The notes: generated from the letters alone by a model not told the origin. A stretch of DNA of 64,000 bases from Comamonas testosteroni ATCC 11996 (GCF_000241525.1 NZ_AHIL01000033.1:1-64000); one strand, 5' to 3'; counted from the first letter of the stretch, positions 9,371 through 19,832 are shown. Program-made: numbers and translations.

Positions 9371-10786
9371 TTACAGCGAGAAGTACATATCGTATTCGAC
9401 AGGGTGCACCGACTGGCGATAGCGAGTCACTTCGCCCATCTTCAGCTCGATGTAGGCATCCAGCATGCTGTCGGAGAACACACCGCCCTTGGTCAGGAAC
9501 GCACGGTCGGCGTCCAGAGCTTCCAGAGCCTGATCCAGGCTGTGGCAGACGGTAGGCACCAGCTTGTCTTCCTCGGGAGGCAGGTGGTAGAGATCCTTGG
9601 TCGCGGCTTCGCCGGGATGGATCTTGTTTTCCACGCCGTCCAGGCCGGCCATCAGCAGAGCTGCGAAACCCAGGTAGGGGTTCATCAGAGGATCGGGGAA
9701 GCGGGCTTCCACGCGGCGAGCCTTGGGGTTGCTGACGTAAGGAATACGGATGGAGGCCGAGCGGTTCTTGGCCGAGTAAGCCAGCTTCACGGGCGCTTCG
9801 AAGCCGGGAACCAGACGCTTGTAGCTGTTGGTGCCGGGGTTGGTGATGGCATTCAGCGCACGAGCGTGCTTGATGATGCCGCCAATGTAGTACAGGGCGA
9901 AGTCGGACAGACCGGCATAGCCGTCGCCGGCGAACAGGTTCTTGCCATCCTTCCACACGGACTGGTGCACGTGCATGCCGGAGCCGTTATCGCCAGCGTA
10001 GGGCTTGGGCATGAAGGTTGCCGTCTTGCCGTAGGTGTTGGCCACGTTCCAGATGATGTACTTCTGCAGCTGTGTCCAGTCGGCACGCTCGACCAGGGTC
10101 GAGAAGCGTGTGCCGATTTCGTTCTGACCGGCACCAGCCACTTCATGGTGGAACACTTCGACGGGAATACCGACCGCTTCCAGCAGCAGCGACATCTCTG
10201 CACGCATGTCCTGGGTGCTGTCAACGGGAGGCACGGGGAAGTAGCCACCCTTGACGCGAGGACGGTGACCACGGTTACCGGTCTCGAACTTGGTGCCGGT
10301 GTTCCAGGGAGCCTCGTATTCTTCGATTTCGAAGAAGGGGTTGTGAGGCTCCGTGCCCCAACGCACGCCGTCGAAGATGAAGAATTCGGGTTCGGGACCG
10401 AAGTAAGCGGTATCGCCCAGGCCGGAGGCCTTCAGGTAGGCTTCGGCACGCTTGGCGATGGAGCGGGGATCGCGATCATAGGCCTTGCCATCACCGGGTT
10501 CGATCACATCGCACTGCAGAATCAGTGTGGTTTCTTCGAAGAAGGGATCGATATTGGCAGTGTTGGGATCGGGAACCAGCTGCATGTCCGAGGCTTCGAT
10601 ACCCTTCCAGCCGGCAACGGAAGAACCGTCGAAAGCATGGCCCGAGGTGAACTTGTCCTCGTCGAAGTGCGACACGGGCACGGTCACGTGCTGTTCCTTG
10701 CCGCGGGTATCGGTAAAGCGCAGGTCCACGAACTTGACCTCGTTATCCTGCACCATCTGCATCACGTCTGCAACGGTCTTCGCCAT
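9371..10786 (-). CDS. glnA: Glutamine synthetase, type I
   Basis: Makes glutamine from glutamate, ammonia and ATP; forms dodecamers. The 471-residue length matches GlnA of proteobacteria. Signatures are [12 protein letters not shown] near residue 53, the Glu metal ligands in [10 protein letters not shown], the ATP-binding [10 protein letters not shown] block, [13 protein letters not shown], and the regulatory adenylylation site Tyr400 in [18 protein letters not shown] precedes the ATG at 10786. The upstream region has a sigma-54 promoter and paired NtrC sites, so expression should rise under nitrogen limitation; activity is probably also set by adenylylation. Confidence 0.98.
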   Translation of the reverse strand: MAKTVADVMQMVQDNEVKFVDLRFTDTRGKEQHVTVPVSHFDEDKFTSGHAFDGSSVAGWKGIEASDMQLVPDPNTANIDPFFEETTLILQCDVIEPGDGKAYDRDPRSIAKRAEAYLKASGLGDTAYFGPEPEFFIFDGVRWGTEPHNPFFEIEEYEAPWNTGTKFETGNRGHRPRVKGGYFPVPPVDSTQDMRAEMSLLLEAVGIPVEVFHHEVAGAGQNEIGTRFSTLVERADWTQLQKYIIWNVANTYGKTATFMPKPYAGDNGSGMHVHQSVWKDGKNLFAGDGYAGLSDFALYYIGGIIKHARALNAITNPGTNSYKRLVPGFEAPVKLAYSAKNRSASIRIPYVSNPKARRVEARFPDPLMNPYLGFAALLMAGLDGVENKIHPGEAATKDLYHLPPEEDKLVPTVCHSLDQALEALDADRAFLTKGGVFSDSMLDAYIELKMGEVTRYRQSVHPVEYDMYFSL

Positions 10787-10836
10787 TAGATCTCTCCTGC
10801 CAACTTTGGCTGATCAAATAAAGAATGAATAGTATC

Positions 10837-10853
10837 TAGCAGTTTGCGTGCCA
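10837..10853 (-). promoter_or_regulatory. Sigma-54 (-24/-12) promoter of glnA
   Basis: Read on the minus strand this is TGGCACGCAAACTGCTA, matching the RpoN consensus TGGCACG-N4-TTGCW with the invariant GG and GC exactly ten bases apart. Only the first T of the -12 element differs. A start site about 12 bases downstream would give a glnA leader of roughly 40 nucleotides. Confidence 0.9.
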
Positions 10854-11008
10854 ACTCGACCTTGGCGCCTCACAACAACATCTGCGCACCGAAACCGAGC
10901 CTTGGTGTAAAGACATTCGGCACAAGACATAAGCACTTACCAAAGCTGCATCTGCAAACTGCACCAAACAGACGCGCATTGTCGCACTGCCAGAGCACGC
11001 AGCACAAT

Positions 11009-11025
11009 TGCACCATATTGGTGAA
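11009..11025 (-). promoter_or_regulatory. NtrC binding site 2 upstream of glnA
   Basis: TGCACCATATTGGTGAA matches the NtrC consensus TGCACCA-N3-TGGTGCA with one arm imperfect. Its centre is 23 bases from the stronger site at 11032-11048, so the two dimers would bind near the same helix face, as expected for NtrC oligomer formation. It lies about 170 bases upstream of the sigma-54 promoter. Confidence 0.85.
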
Positions 11026-11031
11026 TTTACT

Positions 11032-11048
11032 TGCACCAAGATGGTGCA
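11032..11048 (-). promoter_or_regulatory. NtrC binding site 1 upstream of glnA (perfect palindrome)
   Basis: TGCACCAAGATGGTGCA is a perfect NtrC consensus palindrome (7-3-7), extended by one more pair to TTGCACCAAGATGGTGCAA at 11031-11049. It is about 185 bases upstream of the -24/-12 promoter, the usual enhancer-like distance. Extra half-sites TGCACCA occur at 10960-10966 and in the end of the next gene near 11128-11157. Confidence 0.92.
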
Positions 11049-11108
11049 ATTCTGAAATGGGATTGTTTTTGGTGCATGACACCTGATCCAACCTGCTGCA
11101 GACGCTTT

Positions 11109-11984
11109 TCAGCGAGCCACCGAAGCTGCACCATCCGAATTTTCTGCACCAGGTGCAAACGGGACCTGTGGGTCGGCAGCACTCGGCAGGGTCTGCGCCC
11201 TCATCTGCTCCAGCGCCGCCAGACAGAAGTGGGCAAACCACAGTGCAGAGAAGGCAAACACCAGCGCATAAATCCAGATCGCAATCGGAACCAGAATCCA
11301 GAAAGCGGCCAGGAACAGCAGCCCGGAAATCCAGACCACACCGGGTGCTGCGCCCAGATAGCCGCAGATCACCCCCATCAGAATGAGCGACATGCGGTGA
11401 CGGGCAAACAGGGCCCGGCGCTCATCCTTGCTGGCATGCTCGGACAAGGCGTCAAATGCCATGACCCTGTAGGTGAGCCATCCCCAGATCAGGGGCGCCA
11501 CCACCAGCATCAGCGGCGGGAACACCCATAGCGGCAAAGTGACAAACAAGGCCAGCAGCGCAATCAGCGTGGAGCCGCCCGACCAGACCAGGCTGGCGAC
11601 AGTAGAGCCGCCATGCTTTTTCTCCAGCCCGACAAAGCGCTTCTCGGCCACCAGTTGCGTGAGCACTGGTGCCATGAACAGGCCCACCAGCAGCAACACC
11701 AGTACCACGAGTACCGGCATTGCTCCCAACACCACAAAAATGGAAGCCACCACCTCCGAGGCGTACCCAAGGCCCAGCCCTTGCAGCCATAGCCACAGGG
11801 AATGCAGCCAGCCAACCCCGTCCAGCAGGCTTTGCACCTTGAGAACCGCATCGGCCCAGAAGAAGTAACCCAAAAGCCAGGCCATCAAGGCCATGGCCAG
11901 AAGCGGCAAGAGTGACCAGACAATGACCCGCTTATGCAGGCAATACGCCAGGGCACGCCAAAAAGAGTCGAGTAGCAAGCTCAT
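11109..11984 (-). CDS. EI24-domain integral membrane protein
   Basis: A 291-residue inner-membrane protein of the EI24 (PF07264, CysZ-like) family, with about six hydrophobic segments: around residues 20-40, 65-85 (weak), 80-110, 140-165, 170-190 and 215-250. In some bacteria relatives (CysZ) transport sulfate, but the EI24 proteins of Burkholderiales have no established role. The MSLLLDSFWRALAYCLHKR start is characteristic of the family, so ATG 11984 is chosen; ATG 11996 is an alternative. The longer open frame overlaps the upstream hydroxylase gene and is unlikely. The Ala/Asp-rich C-terminal tail is encoded by sequence containing NtrC-like half-sites. Confidence 0.88.
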   Translation of the reverse strand: MSLLLDSFWRALAYCLHKRVIVWSLLPLLAMALMAWLLGYFFWADAVLKVQSLLDGVGWLHSLWLWLQGLGLGYASEVVASIFVVLGAMPVLVVLVLLLVGLFMAPVLTQLVAEKRFVGLEKKHGGSTVASLVWSGGSTLIALLALFVTLPLWVFPPLMLVVAPLIWGWLTYRVMAFDALSEHASKDERRALFARHRMSLILMGVICGYLGAAPGVVWISGLLFLAAFWILVPIAIWIYALVFAFSALWFAHFCLAALEQMRAQTLPSAADPQVPFAPGAENSDGAASVAR

Positions 11985-12010
11985 GCTGGCAAGCATACTC
12001 AAGGATTGAC

Positions 12011-12991
12011 TTATGCGCGACCCATCAATCGCAGGACTGCCAGCCACTGCTGCGCCCAGAAGCCACGGCCATAGTCGCGCAATTGTCCTTTTGCATTCGC
12101 TTGCACCTGATCGCGAATGCCAGTGGGGTCATAGCGCAGATCAAAGTTGGCCGTACCAAACAATATGTCCCACCAGGGCAACAATACGCCGAAGTTGTTG
12201 CCGTGCACCTTCTTGTTGCGCACAGGCGCCATGGGTTCGTGACCAATACCGATGGCGTGATGACGGCGGTGAAAGCGCGGACTGATCCACAGGCGCTCGC
12301 CCAATTGGCCAAACCAGATGCGCACATTGGCATGCTGAAAGCTCTCGCTGAGCTGGGTCAGGGCCACGATGGCCACGAACTGCCCCGGAGCCACGCCAAT
12401 CAGCTGTGCTACCAGCACGATGATCGCATCATGGATCACGTCGTCGAGCAGGTGATTGCGGTTGTCGCTCCACACCGTCATCTGGCGCTGCGAGTGGTGC
12501 ACGGCATGCAGCTTCCACCACCAGGTAAAACCGTGCTGACCGCGATGAATCCAGTACTCGACCAGATCGAAGACGACCAGATACATCAACAGACTGACCC
12601 AGGCATTGTCCGTCACGCCCGGCCAGATATCGTCTAGATGAAAGCCGGGCATGCCCCAAACATGAAGCCTGCCCATGAGGGCATCCCACAAGGGATCGAT
12701 CGTGAAGAACAATGCCAGCCGGAAAATTCCCAGCCGGTGAATCAGCGTGTAGAGGATGTCCACACGAATCGCCTGGCGGTCCACCACAGGCTCGACCGGC
12801 CGCCAGCGCTGCAGCGGCACGATCACCGCGACCATGACCGCTATCTGCAGCAGCCCCACCAACAGCCAGCCGGTGGCCGTGTAGCCATCTTCGAGCAGGT
12901 TCGCCATGCCGAAATGAAACAGAAACGGCTGCACCACGCCTTCGAACAGACGTTGCTGCGCCTCACCAAACATCTGAACCAACCAATCCAC
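12011..12991 (-). CDS. Fatty acid hydroxylase / sterol desaturase family protein
   Basis: A 326-residue membrane enzyme of the fatty acid hydroxylase superfamily (PF04116), which uses a di-iron centre to hydroxylate or desaturate lipid chains. The three histidine clusters are visible: EYWIHRGQH, LHAVHHSQRQ and SPRFHRRHHAIG, with a further conserved NNFGVLLPWWDILFGT block. Hydrophobic segments lie near 40-60, 85-105 and 130-150. The start is GTG at 12991 with AGAGGAG 7 bases upstream. It is 21 bases downstream of the polysaccharide deacetylase gene and 26 bases upstream of the EI24 gene, so the group is probably one transcript. The lipid substrate is unknown. Confidence 0.93.
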   Translation of the reverse strand: MDWLVQMFGEAQQRLFEGVVQPFLFHFGMANLLEDGYTATGWLLVGLLQIAVMVAVIVPLQRWRPVEPVVDRQAIRVDILYTLIHRLGIFRLALFFTIDPLWDALMGRLHVWGMPGFHLDDIWPGVTDNAWVSLLMYLVVFDLVEYWIHRGQHGFTWWWKLHAVHHSQRQMTVWSDNRNHLLDDVIHDAIIVLVAQLIGVAPGQFVAIVALTQLSESFQHANVRIWFGQLGERLWISPRFHRRHHAIGIGHEPMAPVRNKKVHGNNFGVLLPWWDILFGTANFDLRYDPTGIRDQVQANAKGQLRDYGRGFWAQQWLAVLRLMGRA

Positions 12992-13012
12992 AACTCACTC
13001 CTCTTGCAGCAC

Positions 13013-13840
13013 TCAGCGGTGCTGCGCAATCCAGCCCTGATACGCCGGATGCTCGGCCAGCGTACGAAAGCAAAAACCCTTATCCAGCAGACCGACGATC
13101 AGCGGCTCCAGCACCGCCGGAGCCCAGGGATCCTGGCGCGACCAGATGCCGAGGTGGGCCAGCAAGATATCGCCGCTGCCTATGTTTTTGAGTGCCTGGG
13201 CCAGCAAGCGTTCATTCGGATATTTGTCGCTGGGCAGCTCATCGCCCAGAAAGCCTGCCGGCGCCCAGCCCACATGCTGAAAGCCGCCCTGCTGCGCTGC
13301 GGCAATCAGCGCGGGCGATGTCTTGCCGCCGGGCGCACGATACAGCGGCAAGGTCTTGCGGCCCGTGATCTGCGCCAGCCGCTGAGCGGAGCGGGCAATC
13401 TCCTGGTGGTATTCATCAGCAGACACCACATAGCTCTGACCGGCTCTGGGTCCGGCCGAGGGCTTGACCTTGAAATGTGTGACCTGGCCCGTGGCCTTGT
13501 CGCGAATATCGGCCAGCCAGTACATATGGTCAAAGGTATGGGATGCGAGCTGGTGACCTTCGTCGGCACGGGCCTTCCACCAGGGTGCCCAGAAGTCGCC
13601 CAGACTGCTGCCCCCCTCCTTCGTGGCCTCATTGGCCGCAAAGAATGTGACGGGAACCTTGTGCTTTTGCAGAACCTGGGCGACCCACTGGGCTATGCCC
13701 ATATGCCCGGTATCAAAAGTCAGGTAAACCGCCTTGGAGCATGTGCCTGAAGCTATCTTTTTTGAAGTTTCGGCAGCGAAGGCAGGTGCGGCAGACAGGC
13801 CGCCGGCCAGCGAGCCGAGCATGAAACAACGTCTTTGCAT
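13013..13840 (-). CDS. Exported polysaccharide deacetylase (NodB domain)
   Basis: A 275-residue carbohydrate esterase family 4 protein. A signal peptide (to about Ala23) sends it out of the cytoplasm. The NodB metal-site motifs are present: TFDTGH (motif 1; the usual TFDDG has a Thr here), SHTFDH (motif 2, with both His ligands), and RAPGGKTSP (motif 3). The later GDILLAHLGIWSR carries the expected His. Family members remove N- or O-acetyl groups from peptidoglycan, chitin-like or exopolysaccharide chains; the substrate here is unknown. AGGAGGGTGG precedes the ATG. It lies between the beta-propeller gene and the hydroxylase gene in a four-gene string. Confidence 0.93.
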   Translation of the reverse strand: MQRRCFMLGSLAGGLSAAPAFAAETSKKIASGTCSKAVYLTFDTGHMGIAQWVAQVLQKHKVPVTFFAANEATKEGGSSLGDFWAPWWKARADEGHQLASHTFDHMYWLADIRDKATGQVTHFKVKPSAGPRAGQSYVVSADEYHQEIARSAQRLAQITGRKTLPLYRAPGGKTSPALIAAAQQGGFQHVGWAPAGFLGDELPSDKYPNERLLAQALKNIGSGDILLAHLGIWSRQDPWAPAVLEPLIVGLLDKGFCFRTLAEHPAYQGWIAQHR

Positions 13841-13912
13841 CCACCCTCCTTGAGGTGGTCAACACGGAGACCAAGCCGCACCTGCCGCTTCGATGCAGCA
13901 GGGACAAGCACC

Positions 13913-15094
13913 TTAGCGCGCAGCGTGGGACAGCGTCCAGACCCCGTGGGGCGACTTGCCCACATTGACCTGATTGACCACCTTCTTCTCCACCGTGTCG
14001 ATCACCGACAGCTTGCGTGCCCAGCGCGAGGCCACGAAGATGTAGCGGCCGTCGGCCGAGACATCCATGCAGTCGGGGCCGCCAGGGGCCGGGTAATTGG
14101 CTACGACCTGGCTGCTGACCATATCGATCTTGCTGATGGTATTGGCCACGCGGTTGCTCACGTACAGATGGCGGTCATCGCCAGCGGCGCGGAAGGCGTG
14201 TGCACCGGCAGCCGTCTTGATCTGGCCCAGGCTGCGGGGCTCAGCGCCGGTGATGTCGAACACCTCGACGCCATCGCCGCCGGTCAGGCCGACAAACAGC
14301 TTCTTGCCGTCAGGGCTGCCGTAGACGTCCGCAGGCATGGGGCCAGTGGGCACGCGAGCCTTGATGGTCTGGGTGGCGATATCGATGGCCACCAGGGCAT
14401 CGCTGTCCTGCATGGTGGAGTACAGCGTCTTGCTCTGCGCGTCGATGAACAGATGGCTGGGCGTCTTGCCGGTGGAGACACGCTTGACCAGGGTCGGCGT
14501 CTGCGTGGCCGCGTCCCAGCGGTAAAAATCGATGTGATTGAGCCGGTTGGCTGCCGTGACGAACCACTTCATGTCCGGCGAAAAGCGCAGATGGTACGGG
14601 TCCACGATATCGCGGATCACGCGCTGCACGGCACCCGTGCGCGGATCCACCAGAGTCAGCGAATCGCCCAGTGCATTGGCCACCACCAGCGACCTCTCGT
14701 CCGGCGTCAGGTACAGGTGATGAGGCTCTTTGCCCGTGGGAATGCGCGACTGCTCCTTCCAGCTGAGCGGATCGATCACGCTGATGGACGCATCCAGAGA
14801 GTTCAGCACAAAGATGGGCGTGGGGCCTTGAACGGCACGCGCTGCCTGTGCCGGCTTGACGGCAGCAGGCGACGCAGGCGCAGCGCTGCTTGCAGGCGGC
14901 GCTGCGGGCGTGGCCGCAGGAGCAACCGCAGAAGCGGCAGCGGCCACCGGTGCGGCTGCCTTGGCAGACTTGAAACCGGGCAATGCCGAAGCCCCCAACC
15001 ATGCCGCAGCGCCCACGCCCACGACCAATGCCACAGCAGCGCCAGTGCGCCCAATAGAAAGACGTCCCACAACCACCACCTTCTCAGAATCCAT
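13913..15094 (-). CDS. Membrane-anchored YncE-like beta-propeller protein
   Basis: A 393-residue protein with an N-terminal membrane anchor or signal (about 10-35), an Ala/Pro-rich linker (35-80), then a seven-bladed beta-propeller built of YVTN-type repeats: VLNSLDASISVIDP, SLVVANALGDSLTLVDP, LYVSNRVANTISKID and YIFVASRWARKLSVID. It resembles YncE and PQQ-dependent dehydrogenase accessory propellers, for which binding rather than catalysis is likely. The domain should be periplasmic. ATG 15094 is used; upstream Met codons lie in sequence without coding bias. First gene of the string with the deacetylase, hydroxylase and EI24 genes. Confidence 0.88.
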   Translation of the reverse strand: MDSEKVVVVGRLSIGRTGAAVALVVGVGAAAWLGASALPGFKSAKAAAPVAAAASAVAPAATPAAPPASSAAPASPAAVKPAQAARAVQGPTPIFVLNSLDASISVIDPLSWKEQSRIPTGKEPHHLYLTPDERSLVVANALGDSLTLVDPRTGAVQRVIRDIVDPYHLRFSPDMKWFVTAANRLNHIDFYRWDAATQTPTLVKRVSTGKTPSHLFIDAQSKTLYSTMQDSDALVAIDIATQTIKARVPTGPMPADVYGSPDGKKLFVGLTGGDGVEVFDITGAEPRSLGQIKTAAGAHAFRAAGDDRHLYVSNRVANTISKIDMVSSQVVANYPAPGGPDCMDVSADGRYIFVASRWARKLSVIDTVEKKVVNQVNVGKSPHGVWTLSHAAR

Positions 15095-15211
15095 GCAGTG
15101 TAGCTGCGTCAATGCAGCCGCTGCCAACACAAGCCTTCTGGTTTACAAAGCTTGTTGAAATGCCACGCCAACCTTGCCTGATCGGCGCAGGCCGCATCAT
15201 GACAACAATTC

Positions 15212-15240
15212 AAAAACAGGAGCAGCTAGCTCCTGTTTTT
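15212..15240. terminator. Hairpin flanked by A-run and T-run
   Basis: AAAAACAGGAGC pairs perfectly with GCTCCTGTTTTT around a five-base loop. T-runs are present on both strands, so it could terminate in either direction. The AGCAGCTAGC loop region resembles a known type of Comamonadaceae intergenic repeat. Confidence 0.7.
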
Positions 15241-15328
15241 ATTACGGTACAGCTTTAAAAAAGCTTGAATCCGTTGTAATAAAGGCACATGACGCTCATT
15301 TATTGATGAACATCATTGCTCTATAAAA

Positions 15329-15353
15329 AAAGGAGCCCCAAAAGGGCTCCTTT
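15329..15353 (-). terminator. Terminator of the purA-phosphoribosyltransferase operon
   Basis: AAAGGAGCCC pairs with GGGCTCCTTT around a five-base loop, 22 bases past the phosphoribosyltransferase stop on the minus strand. The minus transcript continues with TTTTTTATAG. It marks the 3' end of the long minus-strand array that begins upstream of ndk. Confidence 0.9.
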
Positions 15354-15374
15354 GCCAACGTCGGTGACGGGTCC

Positions 15375-15899
15375 TCAGACCTTCCACTTCTCCGCCAGCT
15401 TTTCGGGATTCAGCGTGTCATAGCCTTCGAAAGGCTGGTGAATCCAGGGGTTGGTGGCCAGGAAGTCCACCGAATAGTCAGGCTCGAAGGTCGACACGCC
15501 CTTGGTCCAGATCACGGCGCTGCGCAGCTCCGTAATGGGTGCGTAGTTGGTCTTGAGCATGGCGATCACGGCCTTGAGCGTGGCGCCCGAGTCCGCCAGA
15601 TCGTCCACCAGCAGCACGCGGCCGGAAATGTCGCCCTTGGGCGTCGCGATGAAGCGGCCGATGTCCAGATGGCCCTGCACCGTGCCGGCTTCGGCGCGGT
15701 AGGAGCTGGTGGACATGATGGCCAGGGGCTTGTCGAAAATGCGGCTCAGGATGTCGCCGGGACGCAGACCACCGCGTGCCAGGCACAGGATGGTGTCGAA
15801 TTCCCAGCCGGACTGGTGGATCTTGATGGCGAGCTTTTCGATGAGACCGTGGTACTCGTCGTAGCTCACATACAGGTGCTTACCGTCTTCTGTCAGCAT
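15375..15899 (-). CDS. Purine phosphoribosyltransferase (Gpt/Hpt-like)
   Basis: A 174-residue type I phosphoribosyltransferase that salvages a purine base (hypoxanthine, guanine or xanthine) with PRPP. The PRPP-binding signature is VLLVDDLADSGATLK near residue 94, preceded by CLARGGLRPGD near 42, which supplies the active-site loop residues. ATG 15899 is chosen because AAAGGAA lies about 8 bases before it; the in-frame GTG at 15905 is too close to that site. It follows purA by 40 bases, so de novo AMP synthesis and purine salvage are probably co-expressed. Substrate preference cannot be set from sequence alone. Confidence 0.92.
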   Translation of the reverse strand: MLTEDGKHLYVSYDEYHGLIEKLAIKIHQSGWEFDTILCLARGGLRPGDILSRIFDKPLAIMSTSSYRAEAGTVQGHLDIGRFIATPKGDISGRVLLVDDLADSGATLKAVIAMLKTNYAPITELRSAVIWTKGVSTFEPDYSVDFLATNPWIHQPFEGYDTLNPEKLAEKWKV

Positions 15900-15939
15900 G
15901 GGCACAGTTCCTTTGAAAGTTCAGTAAAACCCGGCCCGA

Positions 15940-17340
<1,401 letters not shown>

Positions 17341-17353
17341 TTAGTCAAATGCC

Positions 17354-18502
17354 TTAAATGGCTTGCACGACCCATTGCCCGCCAACATTGGCAAGCTCAC
17401 GGTCGCAGTGGAACTCGTCCACTTCGCTTTCATGCCCTGGCAGCACGCAGACCACCGTCTCGCCCTGCTGGCGCAATGCGGCAATGGCAGCAGCCACTTG
17501 CGCGTCATCGCCCCAGGGAGCGCGGATGGCAGCCTTGAGCGGACGCTCGGGCACGACAGCCACCAGTTGTTTGATATCGAGACTGAAGCCGGCAGCGGGA
17601 CGGTTGCGTCCGAACACTGCACCGACTTCGTCGTAACGGCCACCGCGCACCAGGGCATCGCTGCCGCCGGGCACATAGATCGCAAAGCGAGTGCCGCTGT
17701 AGTAGGAGTAGCCACGCAGATCGGCCAGGTCGAAGCTGACCTTGACGCCATCCAGATGCTGCACCAGCCAGCGCAAATGTGACAGCACATTGCGCACGCC
17801 GGCAGTGCGCTCCAGCAGCTTTTCAGCTTGATCGAGCACTTCCATGCCGCCGTACAGCTGCAGCAGCGCCATCAGGCCTTCACGCGAGGCTTCGGGGAAG
17901 TCGCGGGTCAGCTGGGCCAGCTCGGTTGCATCCTTGGAAGCCAGGGCTGCATGAACGCCTCGCAGCACTTGCTCGTCCACCATCACGCCGGCCAGCAGGC
18001 TGCGCACGATGCGCACATCGGCCAGGTCCACGATGACGTCCTTGACGCCCGCGCCCTTGAGGCAGTCCAGAGCCAGATGCAGGGCTTCGAGGTCGGCTTC
18101 CAGGCCTTCATGACCGTAGATTTCGGCACCGAACTGGAACGGCTCACGTGTGGCACGCGGACGATCGGGGCGCGCATGGACCACGGGGCCGCAATAGCAC
18201 AGACGGGTCACGCCCTTGCGATTGAGCAGATGCGCATCGATACGGGCCACCTGCTGCGTCATGTCGGCGCGCAGACCCATGGTTCGACCGGAGAGCTGGT
18301 CAATCAGTTTGGAGGTTTGAAGGGCAAGAGCTTCGCCTGTACCCGTCAGCAAGGACTCCAGATACTCCAGCATGGGTGGCATGACAAGTTCATAGCCATA
18401 GCTGCGCGCAGTATCGAGCAATCCTCGACGCAATTCTTCGATGTGCCGTGCCTCGGAGGGCAAAACATCGGCAATGTGATCCGGCAGGACCCAAGCAGAC
18501 AT
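17354..18502 (-). CDS. hisZ: ATP phosphoribosyltransferase regulatory subunit HisZ
   Basis: HisZ is a catalytically dead histidyl-tRNA synthetase paralogue that, with a short-form HisG, makes the first enzyme of histidine synthesis and confers feedback inhibition. The 382-residue protein has the class II synthetase core: [24 protein letters not shown], the motif-2-like FQFGAEIYG, and a degraded motif 3 [14 protein letters not shown]. It lacks the anticodon-binding domain of HisRS. The true hisS is also in this window. No hisG is nearby, so its partner must be encoded elsewhere. ATG 18502 has no clear Shine-Dalgarno. Confidence 0.95.
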   Translation of the reverse strand: MSAWVLPDHIADVLPSEARHIEELRRGLLDTARSYGYELVMPPMLEYLESLLTGTGEALALQTSKLIDQLSGRTMGLRADMTQQVARIDAHLLNRKGVTRLCYCGPVVHARPDRPRATREPFQFGAEIYGHEGLEADLEALHLALDCLKGAGVKDVIVDLADVRIVRSLLAGVMVDEQVLRGVHAALASKDATELAQLTRDFPEASREGLMALLQLYGGMEVLDQAEKLLERTAGVRNVLSHLRWLVQHLDGVKVSFDLADLRGYSYYSGTRFAIYVPGGSDALVRGGRYDEVGAVFGRNRPAAGFSLDIKQLVAVVPERPLKAAIRAPWGDDAQVAAAIAALRQQGETVVCVLPGHESEVDEFHCDRELANVGGQWVVQAI

Positions 18503-18595
18503 GGAGAAATGGGGAGGCTGTTAAAAATGCGATTCTACCGGCTTTGCCAGCCCTGCCCAATTTGACCGCTAAGGCCTAGCCAGTATCGGCAGTAT

Positions 18596-18784
18596 TCAAA
18601 GCAGCATCAGCATGATGGCGCCTGCTGCGATACAGAGCAATCCGCAAAAGCGCAGCTGCCCATCCCTGAGTTGCAGCAGCTGGGCAAACAGCTGGCGCCA
18701 CAGCCCGGGCGCGAACAGGGGCAGCAGCCCCTCCAACACCAGCAGCATGGCAATCGCCAGCCCCAGGATCTCCCACCAATCCAT
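18596..18784 (-). CDS. yjeT: DUF2065 (YjeT-type) small membrane protein
   Basis: A 62-residue protein with two hydrophobic segments (about 5-23 and 43-60) joined by a short loop GLWRQLFAQLLQLRDGQLR. This is the DUF2065 pattern, and E. coli yjeT occupies the same place after hflC. Its function is unknown. ATG 18784 is used, with GGGGG about 6 bases upstream; ATG 18790 would add two residues. The open frame continues further upstream without support. It is 146 bases after hflC and 93 before hisZ. Confidence 0.88.
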   Translation of the reverse strand: MDWWEILGLAIAMLLVLEGLLPLFAPGLWRQLFAQLLQLRDGQLRFCGLLCIAAGAIMLMLL

Positions 18785-18930
18785 TGCCATCCCCCAATAG
18801 GCAATGGCCCTCAAGGGGCCATTGCTTGTATCGCTGTCAAAGCTTTCCGAACTTGCGCAAACAAGGATGCACAACAGGCATTGCTATCGGCAAAACACCA
18901 TGCCTGATCCGAATTTGCGCAAGCCTGGGC

Positions 18931-19821
18931 TTATTTGCCAGCAGAGCCGCCACTGCGATAAGCCTTGAAGAAGTCGCTTTGCGAGGGATCGAGCACCAGC
19001 ACATCGCTCTTCTTGGAGAAGCTCTCCTTGTAAGCATCCAGACTGCGATAGAACTGCGCAAACTGCGGATCCTTACCAAAGGACTCTGCGTAGACACGTG
19101 CTGCTTCAGCATCGCCCTCACCCTTGATCTTCTGGGCATCGCGGTAGGCATTGGCAATGGTGATGTCACGTTGACGGTCGGCCTCGGCGCGAATCTTTTC
19201 ACCCTCCGCCGCGCCTGTGGAGCGCAGCTCGTTGGCCACGCGCTTGCGTTCGGCCTCCATACGGCGATAGACGGACTCGGTGATGGTCTCGGCATAGTCC
19301 ACGCGAGTGATGCGCACATCGACGATGTCGACACCCCAGGGCTTGGAGCCGCGCACGGTTTCCAGCACTTCACGCTTGACGTCGGCCATCAGCGTTTCAC
19401 GCTTGGAAGACAGCAACTCACGCACGGTGCGGCGGTTGATCTCTTCCTGAAAGGCATTGCGCACCACACGGTTGAGCTGCATGGCACCGGCAGATTCATC
19501 CAGACCCACGTTACGGATGTATTCCGAAGGCTCGGAGATGCGCCAGCGCACATACCAGTCGATGACCACGCGCTGCTTTTCAGCCGTGAGCATGGGCTCG
19601 GTATCGGTGCTGTCGAGCGTCAGCAGACGCTTGTCGATATAGCGCACGTTCTGCAGCGGTGGCGGCAGCTTGAAGTTAAGCCCGGGCTCGGTGATCACTT
19701 CCTTGATCTGACCCAGCGCATAGACCACACCGAACTGACGCTGATCCACGACAAACAGGGTCGAGCTCAGCAAGGCCAGCACCACGAGAATGCTGGTGAC
19801 AAAAAATCCGATTCGATTCAC
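18931..19821 (-). CDS. hflC: HflC, FtsH-associated SPFH protein
   Basis: With HflK it forms a large cage in the inner membrane around FtsH and controls degradation of membrane proteins. The 296-residue protein has one N-terminal transmembrane segment (about 5-23) and a band-7/SPFH domain: VVDQRQFGVVYALG, PGLNFKLPPPLQNV, VDWYVRWRI, then a charged helix (about 190-245) rich in Ala, Glu and Arg. The start is GTG 19821 with TAGGAGAG 7 bases upstream. The gene starts 11 bases after the hflK stop. Confidence 0.97.
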   Translation of the reverse strand: MNRIGFFVTSILVVLALLSSTLFVVDQRQFGVVYALGQIKEVITEPGLNFKLPPPLQNVRYIDKRLLTLDSTDTEPMLTAEKQRVVIDWYVRWRISEPSEYIRNVGLDESAGAMQLNRVVRNAFQEEINRRTVRELLSSKRETLMADVKREVLETVRGSKPWGVDIVDVRITRVDYAETITESVYRRMEAERKRVANELRSTGAAEGEKIRAEADRQRDITIANAYRDAQKIKGEGDAEAARVYAESFGKDPQFAQFYRSLDAYKESFSKKSDVLVLDPSQSDFFKAYRSGGSAGK

Positions 19822-19832
19822 TGCATTCTCTC

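Larger units (their letters stand above)
10787..11108. other. glnA control region
   Basis: A 322-base gap between the EI24 gene and glnA, both on the minus strand. It is AT-richer than its surroundings. It holds the Shine-Dalgarno of glnA, the sigma-54 promoter, two NtrC palindromes and further half-sites. No protein-coding frame is credible here; the small plus-strand open frame at 10844-11086 has no ribosome site and covers the control elements. Confidence 0.8.
15095..15374. other. Intergenic region with three stem-loops
   Basis: A 280-base gap. It contains a repeat-like hairpin at 15212-15240, a nested inverted repeat with AGCTTTAAAAAAGCTT at its centre (about 15241-15282), and the terminator at 15329-15353. 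It also contains the promoter of the beta-propeller operon. The stretch is AT-rich and shows no coding frame. Confidence 0.6.
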
